From contig JADRCO010000689.1 of NCBI GenBank assembly GCA_021464525.1, positions 1 to 28,167 of the forward strand: a stretch of DNA of 28,167 nucleotides, read 5' to 3'. The DNA is from Rhizophagus sp. LPA8_4_AMF (lineage: Eukaryota > Glomeromycota > Glomeromycetes > Glomerales > Glomeraceae). The position numbers were made by a program, and so were the translations under genes. Below are positions 20,084-28,167 of the stretch, piece after piece. Within the stretch, counting starts at the first letter, position 1. The number at the start of each line of letters is the position of its first letter. The notes below the pieces were generated by a model, which ran no database searches, had not been told where the DNA came from, and saw only the letters and a program-made list of their open reading frames with translations.

Positions 20084-20389
20084 ATTAAATTGATCTATAT
20101 AATTAAAAAATATAAACCGCCTGATTTTGTTTTATAATTAAAATAAATATATATATATATACATATAACAACTTGTAGTTTCTATATGGGTGTGTTATAA
20201 TTAGAGCTTCTTATAAAGGTTGTTTAGTAGAAACAAAAGAAAAAAAAAGAAATAATACCAGCTTATTGGACAATATCAAGAGATGGCATTAAAAATCCTC
20301 ACGTTATTGATGTTACAGGAGTGCCAAAATGAATTGACTTTTGAAACAGATGAAATTGAAATTTAAGAAAATTTCTTTCTCCCTTTTTA
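20084..20389. other. Upstream region of tiny gene A, with an inserted coding-like fragment
   Basis: Contains an (AT)n tract near 20145-20165 and the coding-like fragment described at 20231-20366. This roughly 300-bp block has no counterpart upstream of gene B and may be an insertion. Confidence 0.4.
20231..20366 (+). pseudogene. Short coding-like fragment, unassigned
   Basis: Plus-strand codons 20249-20329 read EIIPAYWTISRDGIKNP and then HVIDVTGVPK before a TGA. A neighbouring frame then continues with ELTFETDEIEI to a TAA at 20364-20366. The composition is far more protein-like than surrounding translations, and the two parts look like one sequence split by a frameshift. Too short to name. 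Confidence 0.35.
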
Positions 20390-21420
20390 TAATAAAAAAC
20401 TTCTCTACATTACTATAAAAATAAAAGAATAAATTTATATGAATTAGAAATAAATTTCAATGCCTTTTTTGGTTATGATTTGATCTCTTACTTTTTTCAT
20501 TTTGTAAAATTTCGCGCAACACGATATAAATTTCTTAGAAACTTTTACCGCTAATAAAGACGTTGATTGTAATTACGGTTTGATCGATTGTTAGCTAATT
20601 TAAATCAACAAGTTCATTCATCATAATTAATGTTTATTTTATCAGATCAGAGTGACTAATTATTATTGAAAAATATTATTTCTTGGATAAATATAGGACG
20701 AGCCTTAGTAATAATCTTAGTAAGAAGATACATTTTTATTCCTATTACAACTAATAAGAATAGAATTATTAGATCCGTGTGAGTAGTATCGGTCTTTTAT
20801 TTGATTATTTTAGCGGTAAAAGGTTGATTAGGGGTTTAAATTTTGTTTCGCTTTCATTTTAATACAACTTTTACCCGGTGATTGGCAACTGAAACCTCAA
20901 ACTCCGACGGAATTTCATCTCTATATATGAAAAATAAATATAAAATGTTAAAACTTTATTTTTTTTTTAAAAAAAAAAGCGGACTTTTTGACCGATCGAT
21001 ACCTTTTTATAATTTCTTTTATTCCCTTTTTTTCTCTCATTTATACAAAAATAAGCCGCGCCACTTACTAAAAAGAAATAAACGATTTAATTTATAACCG
21101 AAGTTAATTTTTTTACAAAGCGAAATCTTCCAAATTATTTTTTTTTTTTTTTCATTACACAAATAAACAGGTATATGTAAAATGCTGATCTATTGAATTC
21201 AAATTGATTGTCTTTTTGTCAATTATTTAACTTTAATAATACGTTCGTTATTAATGTAAAATTTAAAGTAAAAGTACATTATTTATTATAAATAAAAATA
21301 TGTACCACTTAGTTTACGTTGCTTATGTAAATCCGGGCGTAACGGAATTATTTTGACTTGTAGAAATTGTGTATATTATTAGATTTGATTTATAAATTGT
21401 TGCGTACGTAATTATCATAA
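20390..21420. repeat. Duplicated non-coding segment upstream of tiny gene A
   Basis: Direct, diverged copy of 22490-23400. Shared landmarks are TACTATAAAAA (20412 here, 22492 there), AATCTTAGTAAGAAGATA (20716 here, 22895 there), CTTTTATTTGATTATTTTAGC (20794 here, 22961 there), GTTTCGCTTT, ACTCCGACGGAATTT (20901 here, 23055 there) and GCGGACTTTTTGA. It lies upstream of the minus-strand gene, so it may contain conserved promoter sequence. The open frame at 20882-21097 falls in this segment and is not conserved. Confidence 0.75.
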
Positions 21421-22071
21421 TTTCACCGTTAATGATTGAATCATTAAAGGGAGTGTTGTTGGACGACAAAATCGATTCTAAAAATACCGAATAATTGTAT
21501 AAAAATTAAATATCTACAATATGGCCAGATTTACGAGATTTTAATTCTGACTGATGATATAAATTTTGCCCAAATTACAGCCGATCATATATATTAAAAG
21601 ATTTAGATTGATTTCATGATTACCAATTTCGAATGCTCAATCAAATGAATGAAAAGTTGTGTATATGAAAAGACTGATTTTAATTCAAATGTAAACATAA
21701 ATATGCTCCAATATGTAATTAATTATATCAAATTATTTTTGCGTTCAAATTTAGGTTCATAAACATTTTTAAATATTAACAGTTAAGTTGCAGTAAATAT
21801 AATTTTATTAAATATTTAAATTTGTACAAATCTTATAGACACATAACTTTTATAACTTAATTAACCATAAATAATTATAACAGATAATAAAAATATTCGA
21901 TTAATACATATTTTAATATAAAGGAAGCATAAATAAAGAAAGGTGAACTAAAAGGGGTTGAAGATTATTGCTTATTATTGTTTGATGCTGGATATCTTAA
22001 AGAAACCTAGTATAAATATATAAATTAGAAATAGAATTATAGAAAATGGGATCAAGAACTTAGTCCTTACC
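21421..22071. other. Intergenic DNA, 3' side of tiny gene B
   Basis: AT-rich. I see no gene, repeat or motif of note. Confidence 0.5.
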
Positions 22072-22429
22072 CTAAACGGGTCTGCACTCGTCAGGATCAT
22101 AATCATAAGTGGCAGAAATAGAATTATTCGCCCGCTTATTTTTTCTAAAAGATCTTAAGGATCTTAAATACTTATAATGCATAAAAATTACTTTTAAAAA
22201 AAAAAAGTTACAATTAATATAATTAATATAATTAATATGAATGCTCTTTTTAAAAATAAATGAATTAAAATTATATTTACACAGCAATCTGGAGTATATA
22301 TCCGATTGTCTCTCTCTGATCTTTTCATCCTTCTTTTGAACGTACTAAAAATAATATTTTTTAAAAAAAATTATGTTTTTTATAAAAGTAAATAAATGAT
22401 AAAGTAATTTAATTTACCTCACTACACAT
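22072..22429 (-). CDS. Tiny three-exon gene B, basic 64-aa protein of unknown function
   Basis: Proposed exons are 22429-22418 (12 nt, MCSE), 22344-22281 (64 nt) and 22190-22072; the total of 195 nt divides by three. The protein runs MCSE, YVQKKDEKIRERQSDIYSR, LLLIFMHYKYLRSLRSF, RKNKRANNS and an acidic Tyr/Asp end finishing DECRPV. The second exon looks like a charged helix, the third a short hydrophobic-then-basic stretch. It aligns with gene A over Y-K-Y-L-x-x-L-R and shares its 12-nt first exon, gtaaat donors and phases 0 and 1. Reading the third exon as an open frame back to 22287 runs through intron 2 and gives an artificial start. No family is recognised. Confidence 0.6.
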
Positions 22430-22489
22430 TTTTAATTTTAATTTAATTCTAGAGAAAACTTTTCTTCCTATTTATATTAAAAATTCCTC

Positions 22490-23400
22490 ATAATACTATA
22501 AAAAAGAATAAACGTATATTAATTTAGAACAAAGTTCAATGTCATTATTGGTTGTAATTTAATCCTTTCTTTTTTATTTTAAAAATTTAACGCAAACATG
22601 ACATAATTAATATTAATGGTCGGAAAATTTTTACCGTTTATAAGGCGTTAATTTTTGACAGTTTGACTGTGTTCGCTAATTTAAGCAAAGTTTTACAATC
22701 ATGATCAAATGCTTTTCAGATCAGCATGGAGCCAGCAATTTGTCAATCAGGCTTTGTTTTCTTAATTTAAACGTTAATTATTACTAATAGATAATCACGC
22801 AAATCCATTTCTCCAACTTATTAGTTGTGTATAATAAGAATTCGAAATGTATCACTTCGTATATTTGCTACAGAAATGAATAAATTTATGACGAATCTTA
22901 GTAAGAAGATATTATTTCGATTTCTAATACAAAATTAATGGACCCATTTGAAGTATCGATCTTTTATTTGATTATTTTAGCAATAAAGATTAATTAATGG
23001 TTTAGAATTAATGTTTCGCTTTAATTTTATTAAAATTGACAAATTGTACCAAAAACTCCGACGGAATTTATATAAGAAAAACGAACATGAATTTTATTTT
23101 CTTTAAAGAAGAAAGAGCGGACATTTTTGATAAAGTTATCCCGACATTCTTTCTGGAATTTTTTGATTACAAAGCGAATCATTTTTCATTACGCAGGTAC
23201 TAAAAGAGTAAAATGTCGATCAAATGTTTAATACAATTAAAGTCGATTGTTATTTTATTAAACAAACATTTATAGATAAACTATTTAACATGTTGCTTAC
23301 GTGATCCGAATGCATATTTTTCCTGTTAAAGATTTAACATTGTCAATGATTTAATGAAATATCGAGAATCCATATCGTATTGTTAATATTTTGTTAGCCA
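22490..23400. repeat. Duplicated non-coding segment upstream of tiny gene B
   Basis: Counterpart of 20390-21420, beginning only about 60 bp upstream of the first exon of gene B. The landmarks listed there recur in the same order and orientation. Identity is patchy with many small indels. No coding sequence is visible. Confidence 0.75.
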
Positions 23401-23966
23401 TCGTGTAAAGTAAAAAAAAAAAGGAAGGTCAATGTGTAAGTAAAAAAAAAATTAAAAAAAAGTATCAGAGACATACATATTTGATATTCATGGATATCAA
23501 TGAATAACTAAATATTCAACGATGCCTATACCGATGGATTTTGTACTTTTTATACCGGTGGTGTAATTGACAAAAAAATACATCGATACATAATATGTGA
23601 GTATTTTTGTATTTTTTCACGTTTTTTTTTTTTGCGTAAATTTTTTTTGCATAGTAAATTTTTTCATATGTGAACTACATTTAATTAAATCCTATAAACC
23701 GTCATTGTTCAGCAAATAGTTTGTACAATAAACAAAATCTCGTATCACATGATGAGAAAATAATATAAGAGGGGACAAAAATTTATTATAAATTGTTCAT
23801 TTATTGTTGTGAATACAAACAAGACCAAGACTGTGACGTACAGCAGCAAGTCGTAATCTTGAAACATTTTTCAAAAAGAAATTAATACTCATAATAATTA
23901 CTTCTGAATGTAATAGAAACCGCACTTTTTCAAAGAAAAAATCATTGGGAAGATGAAAACAAGTAA
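23401..23966. other. Intergenic DNA before the decayed element
   Basis: AT-rich with poly(A)/poly(T) tracts. A short plus-strand stretch near 23800-23890 (reading EYKQDQDCDVQQQVVILKHF) has protein-like composition and could be an outlying piece of the decayed coding region that follows, but this is weak. Confidence 0.4.
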
Positions 23967-25539
23967 TTAATTATATTAACAATTTTTATTGATAAATACA
24001 ATGATTATTTGTTTTATTTTTTCAAAGCAAAAAGTAAATTGACTTTAAAAATGCTTTACTTAGCGAAAAAAGTACTTGGCCTAAAAGACAGATTTCGGAG
24101 CTTTGTTCCATGTACAAAATGCCATAACTTTATAATAAGCAAGATGTAGAAAACTTTCGTCAAGATGACACTTTTTCAGTTATGAAGTGCCAACATATCG
24201 AGTTCCCAAACTTGTCTCGCTGAGGTACATGCACTTGTGACACGCCTTTATCACAACAAATCGATGCTTCAAGAGTTCGAGCTGAACCGACAACTTGAAA
24301 AAGAATAATTTGAAATTAAAAATGTGAAAGTTAAAAAAATAGAAGAATATTATTATAAGGTATATATAAATTTATGAATAATTTTAATTATTTAATTTAG
24401 TTATTAACTGTAAAATTTTTTGGATGACAAAATTATTAGAGAAACAAGACAAACAAGAAGACGAAATGCAATGAATATTTCAAGGTCTTTAAGAATGGAT
24501 GAGTTGTTTGTTCAAGATGTTTATATAAAGTAAGTGTAATAGACTGAATTAAATAGTTTCTCTTATCTAATATTAGTTTGAGACAGAACAAACCATTTTA
24601 ACTTTTTACAATATTATGTAGATAAAATGAAACGTTGGAATTTAATATATTTGGAAACTTTCTCATCATAATATGATTAAATTTGGGTTGAAAATTGATC
24701 ATAATTACTTTGCCTTCAGATTACCATATATACTCATAATACTGCTGATATGAATTTTGAATGACATGAATTTTTATTATAAATTTTCTTAGATAGTTGA
24801 CCATTCAAAACATTCTCTAGTACTTTGAACTTCGTACGATTAGAGCAAAATTGTCGGAATTATGGACCGACTTTCAGAAGACAAAATTAAATATCAGAAG
24901 AACTTTCGAAAGTCAACATAAGAAAGTCAATAATATCATTCCATAAGAAAATATTCCCAGTGTCTGATGATGGTATAATCAAACATATAATACACGAAAG
25001 GCATCTCGTACCAGAGAGAGAGGAACTACGTAATACATGAAGAGGAACCAACTGAGTAGAGAGTGATAAAAGAAGGACATCATTTTTTTCCTAGTTAGTG
25101 GTTACTTTTATTTACTCTAATATACAATACTTTAATAAACCTTAACAATTAATTGCATGTTCAACTTGGAGAGTACATATAACAAACAGTTCTCTTCCTA
25201 TGATATAATAATAAGAAACTAATAGGTATGATAATTATTACAGCAATATCGACAACTGTTCTACCTATTATTGCTCTTGATCGAGATTAATCTACTTGTA
25301 ATTTTTTCTATTGCTCACATCAATCATATGAATTTGATTACTTTGAACAACACCAATATTATAACAGGACGAATTAATTTGAAGAAAAAATTAATTAAAT
25401 TTAATTCAAAGCAAGATTTCATTAATATAACGTCCTTACCGTATGTCCTGAATGGTGCAGTACCAGGTGCAGGAATGGACCACGTAAAAGGTCTACTGTA
25501 GTGTCTAAACCTATTATGGATAAGGAATTTCCTCCATAA
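23967..25539 (+). pseudogene. Decayed, probably transposon-encoded protein (several frame-shifted pieces)
   Basis: Protein-like pieces on the plus strand are: 23967-24149 (ending GLKDRFRSFVPCTKCH); 24128-24298, in another frame, starting LYNKQDVENFRQDD, then MKCQHIEFPN, an in-frame TGA at 24221, and TPLSQQIDASRVRAEP; 24309-24356; 24414-24533 (NAMNISRSLRMDELF, ending in a good donor gtaagt at 24530); 24821-25033 (LSELWTDFQKTKLNIRRTFE, three in-frame stops); and 25426-25539 (CPEWCSTRCRNGPRKRS). The first two join through a one-base deletion after the CTKCH codons. The CxxCH and KCQHIEFPN elements look like the zinc-binding segment of large fungal transposon proteins, and the GPRKRS end resembles basic transposase tails. 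The family is an inference. The minus frame at 25324-25554 and the plus frame at 25271-25501 are shadows. Confidence 0.5.
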
Positions 25540-26079
25540 GTAATAATAAGGCACTATCGTGTGTTAATCTGTAATCTATGATATATATTTTTTAAAATTA
25601 ATATATACTGTCTATGTGATATGGTACAATTCCTTGTGTACGCTAGTGACAAATTTTAATAACGTGCATTAAATAAGAAAATGGCGCAAATTCCACAAAG
25701 ATAATTACCATTACCATATTTCTCCATGTTCCATCATTGGTATCACATAAATAAATATTCCGTAATTAAAAAATCGTTACGTATCTAATAATGATAAAAA
25801 TCAATCCAAATTTTCATACATTCACTCGATCACCAATATCTTTTATTCCGATATAAATTATTCTTCCATCTGGTAATAATATTGTGTAACAAAATATTTT
25901 ATTGTATTCAAATCAAGAAGTACCAATTTCCAAGACAAATAAAATGTATCCAAAATAAACATCTCATTCGTAAAATTGGTAGATATAAGGCCAGAATTAA
26001 AAATATGATCAATAATTCTAGTCAAAATTCTATAACTTTGGTAATGTTCTTATCCACTTTATTAAAGCAGAATAACTAA
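25540..26079. other. AT-rich intergenic DNA
   Basis: The open frame at 25882-26079 has a Lys/Ile/Asn-rich AT-biased composition, no motif, and ends at the target duplication of the next element. I see nothing else. Confidence 0.45.
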
Positions 26080-26403
26080 TAAATTTAAGGCGACTGTTAT
26101 TCGTACCCTTTCCCCCGTAATAAATCATTTATCTATAATCACGTTCAGCAGTTTATTAATTTTACTGCGCCATTCGTTTGAATTTGAGTGTGTGTGGATC
26201 AAAGAGTGAGAAAATGTACTCTTTACCATCAGTCTGGACATAATTCTCGCAATTGCCAATTAAAGAGAAATAAGAAATATTTAGCAATGTTTTTCATGTG
26301 AATATTTCAAAAATTCTAATTTTCATTTTCGCAGTAAATTATTAAGCTACAAAGACATGGTTCACTGCAGGGGTGGGTACGAATAACAGTCGCCTAAATT
26401 TAA
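26080..26403. mobile_element. MITE with 20-bp terminal inverted repeats and 9-bp target duplication
   Basis: The element proper is 26089-26394 (306 bp). Its ends are perfect inverted repeats of GGCGACTGTTATTCGTACCC, followed by looser complementarity (CCCC-G runs). The 9-bp direct repeat TAAATTTAA flanks it at 26080-26088 and 26395-26403. Nine-base duplications are typical of Mutator-like (MULE) elements. Because this target is near-palindromic, 7 or 8 bp cannot be excluded. The interior has no coding capacity, so it is non-autonomous. The perfect ends suggest a relatively recent insertion. Confidence 0.85.
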
Positions 26404-26745
26404 TATCTTTATCATCTATAGTCAAAAAAAAATCTCGGATTAAAATACTAAAATCTCGGATTGAATGGGAAAATAACTCTCAATTTTAATTTTCTTAAAA
26501 TTGAAGGATTTTATTACGAAAACTTAAAACACTGCATCTGAAAAAAATTATCATACCTAAGGTAATGCTTTAACAAAAAATAATACTCTAATACTTTGTT
26601 AGTAGATTTTATTCAATTGTTTATTATGTATGCATTTTAATTTTTCGATAAATGATATTTATATTTATCATAAGGTTTTTTCTTTTTATTATAAAAAATA
26701 ATACAAACATTAATATATATAGTGTTATTGTACATTAGGGTATTT
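26404..26745. other. 3' flank of Myb-like copy 4
   Basis: AT-rich. AAATCTCGGATT occurs twice (26430-26441 and 26451-26462). No gene is visible. Confidence 0.45.
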
Positions 26746-27477
26746 TTAATAAGGCCTCATTCTATAAGGTTCATTAAATTTAGGTTTAGGTTTATAATTA
26801 GGTTCCATAATAAACTTATCAAAATATCGTCGATATTTTGTATCATCATTAAAAAGGGGTCGAGGAAGCCGTAAAGAGGAATCGTTAACGACATACGAGT
26901 TATTTCTATAATTTGAATACCAATAATTCTTGACTTGGTTTTCAGAGTAGAGTTTTCCAAATTGTATATCCAAGTCTTGAATTACACATTTCCAATTGAT
27001 GTGTTTTGACGTTCGATATTTTTGAGCTAGCTCAATAACATAACCTTTTTCGTGATCCTCTAGGGGTTGATGACATACTAATCGAAACACATGCATGCAT
27101 CATATATTAAATCATGTAATGAAAAAAAGAAATTGATAAAGTAGTTTTACTTACATTTTGGATTGAGATAGTTTCTCCAACTAAATTATTTTTTTTTTTA
27201 AAAAAAAAAAAAAGAGAAAAAAAAAGAGAAAAAATTGTTTAAAAAATAAAAAAAAAAATCTTTTTTAAATAAATTCATACTAGTTAGAAAGTCGATTTGG
27301 CGTGTATCGTGGCATTAGTCTACTAATCCTTACAAAACGATCATTGTGGCGTCTCCATAACCTCATGAGGAACTTGATACACTTATTGTCCTGTAAAAGA
27401 ACATTGTGTTAATATACCGAAAAGAAATAATTAATTGAAGGTATTTAACAGCATACTTTGTTATTGAATAACGACAT
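26746..27477 (-). CDS. Myb-like copy 4: two-repeat mini-R2R3-type protein (4 exons, 162 aa)
   Basis: Exons are 27477-27457 (MSLFNNK), 27390-27281, 27180-27155 and 27077-26746; the total length divides by three. Close paralogue of copy 3, with the same two repeats: LWRRHNDRF, MPRYTPNRLSNYWRNYLNP, then PLEDHEKGYVIELAQKY, INWKCVIQDL, ENQVKNYWYS, and the C-terminal LRLPRPLFNDDTKYRRYF and EPYRMRPY. The acceptor at 27079-27078 (CGATTAG) is the only usable one, because the upstream AG of copy 3 is AA here. The apparent ATG at 27096 is therefore intronic. The CATAAAAGAATATG context before the start is shared with copy 3. Changes relative to copy 3 (Q-to-Y before the first WRNYLNP, N-to-Y in NYWNS) fall in the recognition-helix ends. 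Nuclear DNA binding is inferred. Confidence 0.8.
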
Positions 27478-27921
27478 ATTCTTTTATGAAAAGATTTCAC
27501 TTTAAAGTTCGTGAGAAATAATCAGATTCAGTTCCCAAATAAATTTAATTGCAACGTTATTAATTTTTTTTAAAAAAAAACTGAGGCTAATGTAGTAATT
27601 GGAAACTTTTAATGGTTGCGGATACCTAATTCCGAAAAAAGAAATTAACGTTGCGCAATCGTTTTAAATTTTTTGATTATAAATTTAACTTATTTGATTG
27701 TTAGAATTTGACAATCAAATACGGCGGCATAATTAAATCTATGTATTATGATCTGCATCTTGCATCTTAAAAATATATAACCGCACAAATTTGCGTAAAA
27801 GAAATTTATTTTTTTATTTTCCTTTTTTTTATTTTTTTTTTTACTATTATTACTTTAATATTTCGCTGAAAATTCCATAAAAAAAAAGATTTTCTTTTAA
27901 CTAATTTACTTTTCTATGCTT
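27478..27921. other. Upstream region of Myb-like copy 4
   Basis: AT-rich with T/A tracts (27566-27580, 27808-27842). AATCAAATA near 27714 is the inverse of TATTTGATT near 27689, a small foldback. No gene is seen. Confidence 0.45.
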
Positions 27922-28050
27922 TCATACTCTTCTACTGCACAAATTGAAGAACCGAGATGAAATAATAGATGAAGTTCTTGGTTCAGCAGATTTATTTGAC
28001 TCATAAACAAGTTCATTATCATTACATTTTTTAGAGTATTCAAATAATTT
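27922..28050 (-). CDS. Possible terminal exon of an unidentified gene (partial)
   Basis: Minus-strand codons from 28050 to the TGA at 27924-27922 encode 42 residues with protein-like composition: KLFEYSKKCNDNELVYES, NKSAEPRTSSIISSRFFN and CSRRV. Immediately upstream, ACATAG could be a splice acceptor; without splicing the same frame continues upstream through that TAG into MRNDEKK and a Lys/Arg-rich stretch. It is either the last exon of a gene starting beyond the window or a fragment broken by one stop. No family is recognised. Confidence 0.35.
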   Translation of the reverse strand, partial: KLFEYSKKCNDNELVYESNKSAEPRTSSIISSRFFNLCSRRV

Positions 28051-28130
28051 CTATGTTCTATCTTTTCTTCTTTTCCTTCTTAAAAAAATATTTTTTTTTT
28101 CGTCATTCCTCATTTCAAAAATAAGGAAAA

Positions 28131-28142
28131 ATGCCCAGACAA
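28131..28142 (+). CDS. Possible 12-nt first exon at the window edge (partial)
   Basis: ATGCCCAGACAA (MPRQ) is followed directly by a consensus donor gtaagt, and the two tiny genes in this window also have 12-nt first exons. The rest would lie beyond the window. It conflicts with a minus-strand gene reaching across the same bases. Weak evidence. Confidence 0.2.
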
Positions 28143-28167
28143 GTAAGTTTAATAAAGAAAAAAAAAA

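Noticed and set aside
20882..21097. 71-codon plus frame
   Set aside because: Passes through a T10A10 tract and is not conserved in the related segment at 23040-23200.
25271..25554. Overlapping plus and minus frames (76 codons each)
   Set aside because: The better composition is a third frame, 25426-25539, that fits the decayed transposon protein; these two look like its shadows.

Overview
The window is very AT-rich eukaryotic DNA with small GT-AG introns, short genes and many decayed repeats. The best taxonomic clue is a minus-strand protein kinase (12064-13551) with a Cys-x2-Cys...Cys-x2-Cys leader before the kinase domain. That type is hugely expanded in arbuscular mycorrhizal fungi such as Rhizophagus, so I read the window as an accessory, gene-poor stretch of a Glomeromycotina-like nuclear genome. 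The assignment is an inference; no rRNA, tRNA or marker gene confirms it.

Genes. Four members of one small multi-exon family carry degenerate Myb/SANT-type repeats: copy 1 (+, 1786-3173), copy 2 (-, 13902-14533), copy 3 (+, 17514-18339) and copy 4 (-, 26746-27477). All four have first exons of 21 nt, second exons of 110 nt and third exons of 26 nt, with the same intron phases (0, 2, 1). Copies 3 and 4 encode two Myb-like repeats (a mini-R2R3 protein). Copies 1 and 2 keep only the first repeat: copy 1 ends in about six tandem units of 44-49 residues, copy 2 in a short unrelated-looking tail. The most similar members form two convergent pairs (1 with 2, 3 with 4). A second family is a pair of tiny three-exon minus-strand genes (19779-20083 and 22072-22429; 48 and 64 aa). 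Each has a 12-nt first exon and lies downstream of about 1 kb of related non-coding sequence.

Broken coding sequence. 18621-19133 (-) is one uninterrupted reading register of 170 codons with seven in-frame stops, all explicable by C-to-T-type change. 23967-25539 (+) holds several pieces of a decayed, probably transposon-encoded protein. Smaller coding-like fragments lie at 20231-20366, 11566-11705 and 27922-28050.

Repeats. Inverted-repeat (MITE-like) elements lie at 3375-3649, 3805-4035, 4479-4709, 10477-10730 and 26089-26394; the last has a 9-bp target duplication. A degenerate 15-16 bp minisatellite occupies 4871-5056. Two diverged segments, 5150-6860 and 8140-10085, are paralogous and contain a tRNA-like (SINE-like) head, a 155-bp tandem duplication in the first, and a shared hairpin. 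A complex repeat fills 15230-17400. The rest is AT-rich intergenic DNA in which I see nothing specific.

Working together: nothing suggests an operon or pathway. The picture is of small lineage-specific nuclear genes (DNA-binding-like proteins and micro-proteins) being duplicated and reshaped inside transposon-rich DNA.
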